This document shows positions 16,753 to 25,000 of a DNA stretch of 42,475 nucleotides, piece by piece. Below the pieces are notes generated by a model. That model saw only the letters and a program-made list of their open reading frames with translations, was not told the origin of the DNA and ran no database searches. Source of the stretch: an uncultured Thermomicrobiales bacterium (GTDB lineage: Bacteria > Chloroflexota > Chloroflexia > Thermomicrobiales > UBA6265); NCBI GenBank assembly GCA_902806405.1, contig CADCWL010000029.1:1-42475 (forward strand), written 5' to 3'. The position numbers and the translations under genes were made by a program. Numbering within the stretch: position 1 is the first letter of the stretch; each line of letters starts with the position of its first letter.

Positions 16753-16943
16753 TGAGCGGTCAGCCAGGGGTGGGCAGCGTTCTGCCTCGGCGCTTTCCCG
16801 TCATCCCGAAGCACGAGGGATCTCTGCTGGGCGGCGTAGCGGTGGGGAGACCCCTCCTTCGTGGGGATGACGCGGCTCGGGGGCTTGCGAGGGCGGGTGA
16901 CCTGGTCGTGGCTCATCGCGGGTCGCTCGTGGCTGACCGCTCA
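16753..16943. repeat. Nested inverted-repeat element between E1beta and E2 genes
   Basis: An outer perfect 14-base inverted repeat (16753-16766 and 16930-16943) encloses an inner 26-base imperfect one (16799-16824 and 16847-16872, 21 of 26 matching). The inner arms begin CGTCATCCC and end GATGACG, like widespread GTCATCC-type palindromic repeats. The right side is made of short variants of GGCT-(C/G)-A-(T/C)-CGCTCA up to the E2 ribosome site. It may be a miniature mobile element or an mRNA hairpin; no target duplication was identified. Confidence 0.6.
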
Positions 16944-16994
16944 CGGCTGACGGATGACCGCACATGGCTCATCGCTCACCGCTCGGAGGCTGGC

Positions 16995-18443
16995 ATGGCG
17001 ACGGGGACGGCGACGACGATCACGATGCCGCAGCTCGGGGAGAGCGTGACGGAGGGGACGATCGGGGCCTGGCTGAAGCGGGTCGGCGAGCCGGTCGGCA
17101 AGTACGAGGCGTTGGTCGAGGTTGTGACCGACAAGGTGAACGCGGAGGTGCCGTCGCCGGTCGCCGGCGTTCTCGCCGAGATCCTGGTCGAGCCCGAGAC
17201 GACGGTGCCGGTCGGGGCCGTGCTCTGCCGGATCGAGGAGGCGGGCGCCGGGGCGCCCTCCACGGCGGTGGCCGGGGCGGCGCCGGCGCCGGCGATGGGA
17301 GGCGACGGGGACGTGGCCGACGGCGGCCGGGCGCCATTTGGCTCGCCCACGGCCACGGTTCGGCGGCGGGGCGAGATCGCGGACGAGATGGAGTTGCTGC
17401 GCGTCCGTTCGTCGCCGGCGGTGCGGCGCATCGCGGAGGAGCACGGGATTGAGATCGCGCGGATCGGGGGGACCGGCATCGGCGGTCGGGTGACGAAGCA
17501 GGACCTCGTCGCCCACCTCGCCGTGACCCCGGACGCGCCCGAGGCACGCGCCGTCCCGGGGGCGGGTGCCGCGGCCCCGCTCCCGGCACCGGCAGTCGAC
17601 GCGGGCGCGGCCTCCACGCCGCCGGTCGTGGCGGTCCGTGAAGGGGTGGGGCCCGCTCCCGCGGCCGAGGTGATCCCCGTCCCGCCGCCGGCGCTCGAGC
17701 CCGGGACGGAATCCGTCGGGGGGCGGACGCGAGCGGCGGTCCTTCCCGGCGACGAGGTCGTTCCGGTCACGCCGATGCGGCGGACCATTGCCGAGAACAC
17801 GGTCCGCTCGGAGCGGACGGCGCCGCACGCGACGGTCGTCATGGAGGTCGACATGACCCGCGTCGTCGCCTTCCGGGCGGCCCAGAAGGAGGCGTTTCGG
17901 CGGCGGGAGGGGATCGAACTGACCTTTCTGCCGTTCGCGATCAAGGCGGCGACGCTGGCGCTGCGGGATCACCCGCGGCTCAACGCCGTCTGGGACGGGG
18001 ACCGGATCATCCACCGCGCGGCGATCAACGTCGGCGTTGCCGTGGCGCTGGATGACGGGTTGATCGTGCCGGTGATCCGGAACGCCGACCGGCTGAGCGT
18101 GGCCGGGCTGATGCACGCCGTGGCCGACCTGGCGGCGCGCGCCCGCGACGGCGGGCTGACGCCGGACGACGTCGCCGGCGGCACCTTCACCGTCAACAAC
18201 CCGGGCAGCTTCGGCTCGCTCGTCTCGACGCCGATCCTGGTCCAACCGCAGGCGGCGATCCTCTCGACCGAGGCGATCGTGAAGCGGCCGATGGTGGTCG
18301 ACGACATGATCGCCGTCCGCTCGATGATGAACCTCTCGCTCACCATCGACCACCGCGTCCTCGACGGCCTCGCCGCCGCCCGCTTCCTGCAGGCGGTCAA
18401 GGGGTGGCTGGAGGCGGCGGACGGGGCGCTGTCGGTGTACTAA
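16995..18443 (+). CDS. Branched-chain 2-oxoacid dehydrogenase E2 (dihydrolipoamide acyltransferase)
   Basis: This is a 482-residue multidomain core enzyme. An N-terminal lipoyl domain (about 8-80) carries Lys47 in VTDKVNAEV as the lipoylation site. After an Ala/Pro/Gly linker comes the peripheral subunit-binding domain (VRSSPAVRRIAEEHGIEIAR, then GTGIGGRVTKQDL), then a second long linker. The catalytic acyltransferase domain ends in IDHRVLDG with His453 and Asp457. DKVNAEV (rather than DKA) is usual for branched-chain and 2-oxoglutarate E2. Only one lipoyl domain is present. ATG 16995 follows GGAGG; the frame upstream to 16752 is repeat DNA. The E3 subunit is not in the window. Confidence 0.92.
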   Translation: MATGTATTITMPQLGESVTEGTIGAWLKRVGEPVGKYEALVEVVTDKVNAEVPSPVAGVLAEILVEPETTVPVGAVLCRIEEAGAGAPSTAVAGAAPAPAMGGDGDVADGGRAPFGSPTATVRRRGEIADEMELLRVRSSPAVRRIAEEHGIEIARIGGTGIGGRVTKQDLVAHLAVTPDAPEARAVPGAGAAAPLPAPAVDAGAASTPPVVAVREGVGPAPAAEVIPVPPPALEPGTESVGGRTRAAVLPGDEVVPVTPMRRTIAENTVRSERTAPHATVVMEVDMTRVVAFRAAQKEAFRRREGIELTFLPFAIKAATLALRDHPRLNAVWDGDRIIHRAAINVGVAVALDDGLIVPVIRNADRLSVAGLMHAVADLAARARDGGLTPDDVAGGTFTVNNPGSFGSLVSTPILVQPQAAILSTEAIVKRPMVVDDMIAVRSMMNLSLTIDHRVLDGLAAARFLQAVKGWLEAADGALSVY

Positions 18444-18459
18444 CGGCTTTCGCACCTCG

Positions 18460-19623
18460 TCACCGTTCGACCAGCCACCACGCCTCGGCGAACTGGCGGA
18501 CCGCAGCCTCGTCGACGGCGACCCCGAGGCCCGGCCGGTCGGGCGGGGTGATCCGGTCCCGGTGGTACCAGGAGGCGGCGTCGGCGACGTCGGCGGCAAG
18601 CATCAAGGGACCGCCCATCTCGACGGTGAGGACGTTGGCGAGGGCGAGGGCGAGGTGGAGGCCGGCGGCGGAGGCGACGGAGCTCTCGACCATGGTGCCG
18701 ACCTGGGCACCGATGCCGGCGGTCTCGGCGACGGCGTTGAGGGCGAGGGCGGGCCCCAGGCCGCCGCACTTCATGAGCTTGATGTTGACGAGGTCGGCGG
18801 CGCGGAGGGTGGCGACGCGTGACATTTCCCGGGGCGAGCGGCAGCCTTCGTCGACCATGATCGTGGCGCCGGTCTGGCGGCGGACCTCGGCGAGACCCTC
18901 GAGATCCCAGGCGGCGACGGGCTGCTCGATGTAGGCGGGGCGGATGGGGGCGCAGGCGCGGATGGCGGCGATGGCGACGCCGGGGGTGCGCCAGCCCTGG
19001 TTGGCGTCGACCTTGATCGCGACGTCCGGGCCGACGGCTTCCCGGACCGCGGCCAGGCGGCGGGCGTCCAGGGCCGGGTCGTCGGGGTCGCCGAGCTTGA
19101 CCTTGACGGTGGCGAAGCCGGCGGCGACGTGGCGTGCGGCGGCGGCGGCCATCGTTGCCGGGTCGGCGAGGCCGACGACGCGGGAGATGGTGAGGTGGGG
19201 TTTGCCGCGGCCGCCGAGGAGGACCCAGAGGGGGACGCCGAGGGCGCGGGCGAGGATGTCGTGGAGGGCGATGTCGAGGGCGGCCTTGGCGGCGGGGGCG
19301 CCTTCGAGGCGGGCGTCGAGGGCGCGGCGGGCGCCGTCCCGGTCGCGGGCGTCCCGGCCGAGGAGGGCGGGGGCGAGGGTGTGGCGGAGGATCGCGGCGA
19401 CGCCTTCGTAGGTCTCGCCGGTGACGTTGGGGTCGGGCGTGGCCTCGCCCCAGCCGAGGGCGCCGCCGGTCGTCGTGACCCGGACCAGCACCGTCGGCAC
19501 GTCGGGGTAGGTCGCGTAGGCGATCGCGAACGGCTCACGCAGCGGCAGGCGGACGGGGACGACCTCGACGGAGGCAATGGTTAGGGGGGCGGACGCGGTC
19601 GCCGGCGGCACGGGCGTGCTCAC
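18460..19623 (-). CDS. Mandelate racemase/muconate lactonizing enzyme family protein (muconate cycloisomerase or dipeptide-epimerase-like)
   Basis: This 387-residue enolase-superfamily enzyme retains all MLE-subgroup residues: Lys pair in TVKVKLGD, Asp in KVDANQGW, Glu in IEQPV, Asp in MVDEGCRS, and the opposite base Lys in VNIKLMKCGG. Members of this subgroup include muconate cycloisomerases, N-succinylamino-acid racemases and dipeptide epimerases; the specificity loop does not let me choose. GTG 19623 overlaps the TGA of the upstream GNAT gene (GTGA at 19620-19623), so they are translationally coupled. It converges on the E2 gene with 16 bases between stops. Confidence 0.86.
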   Translation of the reverse strand: MSTPVPPATASAPLTIASVEVVPVRLPLREPFAIAYATYPDVPTVLVRVTTTGGALGWGEATPDPNVTGETYEGVAAILRHTLAPALLGRDARDRDGARRALDARLEGAPAAKAALDIALHDILARALGVPLWVLLGGRGKPHLTISRVVGLADPATMAAAAARHVAAGFATVKVKLGDPDDPALDARRLAAVREAVGPDVAIKVDANQGWRTPGVAIAAIRACAPIRPAYIEQPVAAWDLEGLAEVRRQTGATIMVDEGCRSPREMSRVATLRAADLVNIKLMKCGGLGPALALNAVAETAGIGAQVGTMVESSVASAAGLHLALALANVLTVEMGGPLMLAADVADAASWYHRDRITPPDRPGLGVAVDEAAVRQFAEAWWLVER

Positions 19624-20516
19624 GGCGCCGGCATCCGCTCGAGGACGTAGGTTGCCTCGCCCAGCGCCCGGTCGGCGACGAAGCCGGTGACGGCGTAGCC
19701 TTCGTCGAAGGCCGTCCGCAGGGTCTCCCGCAGCGCCAGGCGCCAGCGGAGGGCGGCGTCGAGATCGTCGGCGAGGAGGCGGTCGATATCGGCCGGGAGG
19801 GGGACCAGGGCGCGAGGGGCGGCGAGGCCCGGGGCGTAGCGGGGGAGGCCGCTGACGTCGGCGGGGACGATCGGGCGGGTGCGGCCGAGGAGGCGGTCGC
19901 GGACGCGCCGGTCGTGGAGGGGCCAGGTGAGGTGGAGGCGGTCGGTCGGGAGGCCGCCGTAGAGGCCGGCGCCGTAGCCGCCGCCGTAGCGATCGACCTC
20001 GTAACGGTCGGCGACGGCGCCGAGCTTCTCCAGGTTGAGGCGGGCGTTCGCGGCGCGGAGCGGGTCGACCGTCCACGTCATCTCCGGGAACCCCCGTTCG
20101 AGCGCGACCGCGGCCTGGAGCTTCTTCAGCTCGGCACCGAGGCCGGCGGCACGGGCGGTTGCCCGCACCCCGAGCATGTCGGAGACGAGGATCGGTCGCC
20201 CCTCCCGGTAGCCGCCCCAGCCGACGACGAAGCCGACCGGCTCCGGCGCGGCGGCGACGAAGGCGGCGATCACCTCGCCGCCGGTCTCGGGGAGGGTGAC
20301 GAGCGCGCTGGCGGCGAGGAGGTCGCGGTCGGAGACGCCGAAGACCTCCCGCTGGAGCGCCTCGACGGGGATCAGCTCCGGCAGCCGGCGAAGGGGGCGG
20401 AACGCGACGAGGCGGTCACCGACGGGCTTGCGCCAGCCCCCGTCCGGCAGGACCGAGAAACCGAGGTCCGCCGCGGTGAACGGAGCCTCGGCCGTCGGGT
20501 TAGGGGCGCCGCGCAC
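19620..20516 (-). CDS. Predicted GNAT-superfamily acetyltransferase (COG3375-like)
   Basis: This is a 298-residue protein. The part IPVEALQREVFGVSDRDLL, then PVGFVVGWGG, ILVSDMLGVRATARAAGLGA and LKKLQAAVALERGFPEMTW looks like a GNAT core with the acetyl-CoA loop at ATARAAGLGAELK. The second half (WTVDPLRAANARLNLEKLGA) is typical of COG3375 proteins, which often sit beside enolase-superfamily epimerases, as here. The start is uncertain: GTG 20516 overlaps the end of the methyltransferase gene by 17 bases, and I see no better start before the conserved region. Function is unassigned. Confidence 0.75.
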   Translation of the reverse strand: MRGAPNPTAEAPFTAADLGFSVLPDGGWRKPVGDRLVAFRPLRRLPELIPVEALQREVFGVSDRDLLAASALVTLPETGGEVIAAFVAAAPEPVGFVVGWGGYREGRPILVSDMLGVRATARAAGLGAELKKLQAAVALERGFPEMTWTVDPLRAANARLNLEKLGAVADRYEVDRYGGGYGAGLYGGLPTDRLHLTWPLHDRRVRDRLLGRTRPIVPADVSGLPRYAPGLAAPRALVPLPADIDRLLADDLDAALRWRLALRETLRTAFDEGYAVTGFVADRALGEATYVLERMPAP

Positions 20517-21303
20517 GGACCATCAGCCAGTAGGGATCGGTTCGCTCCACCTGGTCGGGCGTCACGGCTCGCGTCCCCTGTCGAAGGGTGGGGTCGAGCC
20601 CATGCCGACCCAGGATCTCGAGCACCCGCTCCAGGCCGTTCGCGCGGTTCGTGCTGCTGCCGTGGAACTCCAGGATCACCTCGTTGACCCGATCGAGCAC
20701 GTCCTCGTTGCCGGCCAGGACCAGCGCCTCCATCCCTTCGACGTCGAGCTTCAGCAGGTCGACCGGGCGGTCGACGTAGGGCGCGAGGCGGACCGCCGGG
20801 ACTTTGATGCGGCGGCTGCTCCGGGGATCGAGCCACAGGTTGCGGACGCCGGAACCGCCCCAGGTCCAGGCGCGTGGCCCGCCCCGTTGGGCGTAGAAGT
20901 CGATCTCGCCCGCGACGTCCGCCACCGCCGCGTTGACGAGCGCGACGCCGGTCAGGCGGTTCGCCCGCACGTTGCGGGAGAGGAGCGCGAAGACCGCGGG
21001 GTTCGGCTCGAAGGCGACGATCCGCGCCCGCGGGTAGCGCGACTTGACGTAGAGGACGCTGAGGCCGATGTGCGCGCCGCAGTCGAGGACGAACGGGGCG
21101 TCGGTGGACGCCGCGAAGCGGTAGTCCTCGTCGACGAAGACGTGCTCGCGGATGCGCGCGAACTCCTCGCCGTTGGCGAAGGCGACGGCCATGCCGTCGA
21201 TCGTCGCGGTGCGGGCGGGCACGAGCCGGCACCGGAACAGGCCCGCCTCGACGGCGGACCGGAGTCCACCGCCGCCGCGTCGGCCGGCCGCCGCACTTGC
21301 CAC
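20500..21303 (-). CDS. FkbM-family SAM-dependent methyltransferase
   Basis: The 267-residue protein has the FkbM methyltransferase pattern: FVLDCGAHIGLSVLYVKSRY (SAM-binding motif I), RIVAFEPNPAVFALLSRNV (motif II with acidic Glu), and DLLKLDVEGMEALVLAG, which is the FkbM signature. The family O-methylates sugars or small metabolites; the substrate here is unknown. The start is GTG 21303, behind GAGGGGGAGG. It overlaps the GNAT gene downstream and probably forms a three-gene transcript with it and the MLE-family enzyme. Confidence 0.82.
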   Translation of the reverse strand: MASAAAGRRGGGGLRSAVEAGLFRCRLVPARTATIDGMAVAFANGEEFARIREHVFVDEDYRFAASTDAPFVLDCGAHIGLSVLYVKSRYPRARIVAFEPNPAVFALLSRNVRANRLTGVALVNAAVADVAGEIDFYAQRGGPRAWTWGGSGVRNLWLDPRSSRRIKVPAVRLAPYVDRPVDLLKLDVEGMEALVLAGNEDVLDRVNEVILEFHGSSTNRANGLERVLEILGRHGLDPTLRQGTRAVTPDQVERTDPYWLMVRARRP

Positions 21304-21431
21304 CCTCGCCTCCCCCTCCTCGCGGCCGCCCGACCCGCGCCGCCGCGTCCCCCGCCGCGCGGAAGGCCGGCATTGTCGGGGCGGGTTGACAGGCTCGTCA
21401 ACGGGTGACCGCCCGCCCGAGCCGAGCGGAC

Positions 21432-22364
21432 TCAGTCCCGGCCAGCCGGGGTGGCGGGCAGCGCGGACGCGGCGACCGGGGTGCTGGCGGCGGGCGGCTC
21501 GATCGTGAGCGGCAGGTCGTAGGCCGCGAAGGTCTCGCGACCGCCGGCACTGCCGGAGCGGGTCTCGACGAAGCAGGGTCGGTCGTCGGCGTCGATCGCG
21601 AAGGTGAGGTCGATCCGGACGCCGAGTTCGGTCGTATTGGCGGCGCCGTACGCCTCGCAGCGGCGGCCGGCGACCTCGACCGGGCCCAAGGGCCGGAGTT
21701 CCTGGGGGCGGAGGTTGTCGGGGACCGCTGCGGTCGGGGAACCGGCGGGGAAGGGGGCGGCGAGGCGGGCGAGGAGCGGGTCAGCGGCCGCCGGGCCGAG
21801 GGCGGCGCGGTCGACCGCGAGCCAGGCGGCGGGGTCGGCGCCGGGCAGGAGCGCCTCGGCCGCCGCGCCGCGGACGAAGACCTGGTCGCCGATTGCTACG
21901 CCCTCGGAGACGACCGCGCCGCCAGCGCGCCGCTCCTGGCGCTGCCGGTCGGGCAGGAGCACCTCGCGCGAGATTTCGATCCGGTCGACGACGGCCGGCG
22001 GCGAGGCGGCGGGGGAGGCGGCCGGGGAGGCGTCGGGCAGGGCGGCGGCCGGGACGGGGATGCCGGTCCCCTCGGCGGTGTAGACGGAGCGGTAGGAGCG
22101 GACGCCGGCCCAGGCAGCGTCGACGCGGTCGGCGAGCTCGCCGACGGTGCGGGGGGCGCCGGTCGGGGCGGCGGCGGTGGTGGCGGAGTTCGCCGCGGCG
22201 ACGGTCGGCGGGACGGCCGTCGCCGCCTGCCCCCCGGACCCACCGCCGCAGGCGGCGAGCAGGAGCGGCACCGCCAGGAGGGCGGCGAGTGCCGCCTCGG
22301 GACGCGGGCCGCGGCCCCCCGCGAGCGCGCTCCCCACGCGCCGAGTCTGCTCCGCTGATCGCAT
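21432..22364 (-). CDS. Putative lipoprotein of unknown function
   Basis: The 310-residue protein starts with a charged region, a hydrophobic stretch EAALAALLAVPLLLAACGGG and a lipobox Leu-Ala-Ala-Cys at about residues 36-39, so it should be lipidated and anchored outside the membrane. A Thr/Ala/Pro-rich linker follows, then a beta-rich region with VGELADRVDAAWAGVRSYRS, similar in feel to LolA/LppX-like lipoproteins that bind lipids; this is only an impression. A second Ala/Ser/Pro repeat (PDASPAASPAASPP) interrupts it. ATG 22364 follows GGGGGC. It is divergent from the small ORF at 22652. Confidence 0.7.
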   Translation of the reverse strand: MRSAEQTRRVGSALAGGRGPRPEAALAALLAVPLLLAACGGGSGGQAATAVPPTVAAANSATTAAAPTGAPRTVGELADRVDAAWAGVRSYRSVYTAEGTGIPVPAAALPDASPAASPAASPPAVVDRIEISREVLLPDRQRQERRAGGAVVSEGVAIGDQVFVRGAAAEALLPGADPAAWLAVDRAALGPAAADPLLARLAAPFPAGSPTAAVPDNLRPQELRPLGPVEVAGRRCEAYGAANTTELGVRIDLTFAIDADDRPCFVETRSGSAGGRETFAAYDLPLTIEPPAASTPVAASALPATPAGRD

Positions 22365-22651
22365 CGCGCCCCCGTCCCCGTATCCGAACGTACACTCGGT
22401 TGGGGAAAGGGTACCAGACGGCCGGGCGGGGTGACCGCCGGCCTCCCCGATCTCACAACCGGCGGGCTGGGGCGTCTTATCTCTGCCCCCGAACGCGCGG
22501 CCGGAACGCCGGCTCGGCCGGGCGATGGGGGCCACGAGCGGGCGGCGGCGCGGCGGCGGGCACGGCCCGACCGGGACGACGCCCCCGACGGACGCCGCGG
22601 AGCCCACGGACCCGGGACCGCGATCCGGCCCGGGAGAGCAGGAGACGACCC

Positions 22652-22852
22652 ATGACGATCCCCTTCGGCCGCCGCCGGCTGACCCTGACCCTCGCTCCGG
22701 CTCCATCGCCGCGCCTTTCTCCCGCCGAGATCCCGATCGACGCCTCCGACGCGGAGTTCGTCCGACTCGTCCGAGGCGGGCACGTCGACGTGGACCGCGC
22801 CCGCTGGGAAGGGCTGGCCCTCCTCTACGGCGGCCTGCGACGTCGCCCGTGA
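22652..22852 (+). CDS. Small hypothetical protein, 66 residues
   Basis: This short ORF has a clear ribosome site (GGAGA, 22641-22645) and is followed by a strong hairpin at 22900-22938, which argues that it is real. The product is basic and Leu/Arg/Pro-rich, without signal peptide or membrane segment. The C-terminal half (IDASDAEFVRLVRGGHVDV, then WEGLALLYGGL) looks like a small folded helix pair. I do not recognise it. It starts 287 bases from the divergent lipoprotein gene. Confidence 0.5.
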   Translation: MTIPFGRRRLTLTLAPAPSPRLSPAEIPIDASDAEFVRLVRGGHVDVDRARWEGLALLYGGLRRRP

Positions 22853-22899
22853 CCCGTCGTGATGGGGGTGCCAGGAGCGGGGGCGGTCGGCTTCGCCCA

Positions 22900-22938
22900 C
22901 CCCGTTCCGGCCCGCCGGCGTCCCCACCCGGAACGGGG
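22900..22938 (+). terminator. Hairpin downstream of the 66-residue ORF
   Basis: A perfect 11-bp stem (CCCCGTTCCGG at 22900-22910, CCGGAACGGGG at 22928-22938) with a 17-base loop lies 48 bases after the stop. There is no T tract, so termination is probable but not certain. Confidence 0.5.
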
Positions 22939-23100
22939 CGCGAGGGTGGAGGGCGTCTTCCCTATCCGGGCGGGCGCGCCGGCGGGGTGGATGCGCGGCC
23001 GTAAGCCCCTGCCACCGTGCGGCGCGTCACCGCGGCCGGATTGTCTCGGCAGTTCCCAGCGTCGCTTCCCCACAGATCGATCGTGAAAGCAGGTACCGTC

Positions 23101-23220
23101 ATGGACCCGACGTCGATCGGCCTCGCCCTTCTCGTCCTCGGCCTGGTGCTGCTCGACCTCGCCGCCCTCCGCTTCGGGGTGGACACCCGCCCCGGGCCGC
23201 GGGACCGCCCGGACTGGTAG
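23101..23220 (+). CDS. 39-residue single-span membrane protein
   Basis: This tiny ORF runs from ATG 23101 to TAG 23220. It encodes MDPTSIGLALLVLGLVLLDL followed by AALRFGVDTRPGPRDRPDW: one hydrophobic helix (residues about 5-24), then a short charged tail predicted to face the cytoplasm. An AGCAGG-type ribosome site lies upstream, and a near-perfect terminator hairpin starts 35 bases after the stop. Hydrophobic single-span micro-ORFs with the LDLAALRFGVDSR-like ending are, to my recollection, recurrent in this phylum, but I cannot name a family. Confidence 0.62.
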   Translation: MDPTSIGLALLVLGLVLLDLAALRFGVDTRPGPRDRPDW

Positions 23221-23254
23221 CCGCCTTCGGGGCCGCACCCGGGCCGGGACACCG

Positions 23255-23292
23255 AACGGCGCGGCCGCCCCGACCGGGGCGGCCGCGCCGTT
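23255..23292. terminator. Strong bidirectional intrinsic-type hairpin
   Basis: A perfect 17-bp stem (23255-23271 with 23276-23292) with a GACC tetraloop lies between the converging 39-residue ORF and the DUF4397 gene. It is flanked by AA on the left and TTT on the right, so it can work in both directions. Confidence 0.8.
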
Positions 23293-23327
23293 TCGCGCGG
23301 GCGGCGTTCCGGGCCACCCACCGGGAG

Positions 23328-24860
23328 CTACGGGAGCGCGGTCGGCGTCACGACGTCGACGGCCTCGACCGTCTCCGCCGCGTCCTCGCCCTGCTCCACG
23401 GCGTCGGTCTCGCCGTCGGTGGGGGTGCCGACGGCGGCGACCGTCGCGACGGCGCCCGGCGTCGTCTCCACGGCGGCGCCGGGGGTCGCCAGAGCGCCCT
23501 CGCGGACGGCCGCCCGGGAGGCGAGGACGAGCAACTCCAGGCTCTGGTCCTCGGCGCGGCCGACCGCCACGGCGTCGTAGGTGACGCCCGGCTCGAGCTG
23601 GGCGTCGGCCGTGACCGCGATCGTCGCCTCCCCGGCCGGCCGGACCTCCAACGTGTAGGCCCCGGAGTCGACGGTCGCGTAGTCGCTCGCCTGGCCGGGC
23701 TCGATGCCCTCGACCAGGGTCGGCCCCTCGGTGATCCCGACGTCGACGTTCTCGACGTCCTGCGAGGCGTGGATGACGCGCAGCCGCGATTGGTTCTCCG
23801 GGAGGGGCGTCAGGTTGATCTCGTTGACGGTCGCCTCCAGCTCCTCCCCCTCGCCGGTGACGACGGCCTGGTAGGCCTGGCCGGCCGTCAGGTTGGTCTC
23901 CGTCTCCAGGATCGCTTCGTCGACCGAGGCGCCCGCCGCGGTGACGCGGAGCTGCCGGTCTTCCCCGGCCGGGACGATGACGTACTCGGTGGCGGCGGCG
24001 AAGGCGACGCCCTCGGCCAGGGCCGAGTCGTTGACATAGGCGTCGATGTCGGCGGCGCCGGCGGCGGCGTGGACGATCCGGACGCAGGCGTCTTCGGCGC
24101 TGCCGGCCAGGCCGAGGACCTCGGTGCAGGGGCGGGAGACGTTCGTTTCCAGCGGCAACAGCCGCACGCTCTGGTCGCTGACCTGGCCGATGGCGACGAG
24201 GTCGTAGACGCGGCCGGGCTGGATCGTGATCTCCGGCACGGTCGCCAGGGCACGGTCCTCCTCGCCGCGGAGGTCGAAGCTGACGGTGCCCGGCTCGATG
24301 TCCTGGTAGTCGGTGGCGGCCTCGAAGGCGACCCCGTCGAAGAGGGTGTCGCCGCCGGTGACCGCGATGTCGATCTCCCCGGCATCCGGCGCGGCGTTGA
24401 CGACCCGGGCGCGGGCCATGCCCTCCTCGGTCGCGTCGAGGTTGACGTCGACGACCTGGCCTTCGATCTCGTTCAGGGTGCCACGGACGACGAAGATGTA
24501 GGCCGCGCCGGAGTCGGCCTCCAACTCCTGGTCGATGAGGGCGGAGTCGGCCGGCTGCCCGGTGGGGACGACCTGGAGTTGGTGGTTGGCGGGGGTGAGC
24601 GGCACGTAGTCGGTGGCGCTGCCGTAGACGATCCCCTGGGCCAGCGGCTGGCCGTCGAGCAGGACGTCGACGTCGGGCGCCCCCGGCGAGGCGTGGACGA
24701 TCCGGATCGTCGCGTTCGCGGCGACGTCCTCCTCCTGGGCGCCGGCGGTCCGCGCCGCCGGCTGGACCAAGGCAAGCAGCGCCAGCGCGGCGACGATCAC
24801 GACCAGCCCGCGCCCGAGCGCGGCAAAGTCGCCGAGCGCGCGGCGGAACGACCTCGACAT
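23328..24860 (-). CDS. Secreted protein with four DUF4397 repeats
   Basis: The 510-residue protein begins with a signal-type N-terminus: basic SRSFRRALGDF, the hydrophobic core LVVIVAALALLALVQ, and a cleavage-like AGA-Q near residue 41. Four DUF4397 units follow, each starting with an (R)-(I/V)-(V/I)-(H/N)-A motif: IRIVHASPGAPDVDVLLDG, ARVVNAAPDAGEIDIAV, VRIVHAAAGAADIDAYV and LRVIHASQDVENVDVGI, with a TDY or SDY tyrosine late in each unit. The C-terminus is a low-complexity Ala/Thr/Val/Glu tail. It is presumably a surface or extracellular beta-sandwich protein; no enzymatic role is known. ATG 24860 has GGAAAGGA upstream. Two of the four units carry single cysteines. Confidence 0.87.
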   Translation of the reverse strand: MSRSFRRALGDFAALGRGLVVIVAALALLALVQPAARTAGAQEEDVAANATIRIVHASPGAPDVDVLLDGQPLAQGIVYGSATDYVPLTPANHQLQVVPTGQPADSALIDQELEADSGAAYIFVVRGTLNEIEGQVVDVNLDATEEGMARARVVNAAPDAGEIDIAVTGGDTLFDGVAFEAATDYQDIEPGTVSFDLRGEEDRALATVPEITIQPGRVYDLVAIGQVSDQSVRLLPLETNVSRPCTEVLGLAGSAEDACVRIVHAAAGAADIDAYVNDSALAEGVAFAAATEYVIVPAGEDRQLRVTAAGASVDEAILETETNLTAGQAYQAVVTGEGEELEATVNEINLTPLPENQSRLRVIHASQDVENVDVGITEGPTLVEGIEPGQASDYATVDSGAYTLEVRPAGEATIAVTADAQLEPGVTYDAVAVGRAEDQSLELLVLASRAAVREGALATPGAAVETTPGAVATVAAVGTPTDGETDAVEQGEDAAETVEAVDVVTPTALP

Positions 24861-25000
24861 CCCCCGTCCTTTCCTCGACCCGGGCGCCATCGCCCGCCGG
24901 GCGTCCGCCGCAATCCGGCGTGCCGCGGCGGCGAGTTTGCCACAGTTCCGGGCCGGACGGGACCTGCGTCGCGACGGGTCGGAGGGGGAGTGGCTTCGGG

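Noticed and set aside
16905-16994. Short GGCTSAYCGCTCA-like repeats as a CRISPR or iteron array
   Set aside because: Units are short, irregular and directly adjacent without spacers; they fit better as degenerate intergenic repeat sequence next to the inverted-repeat element.
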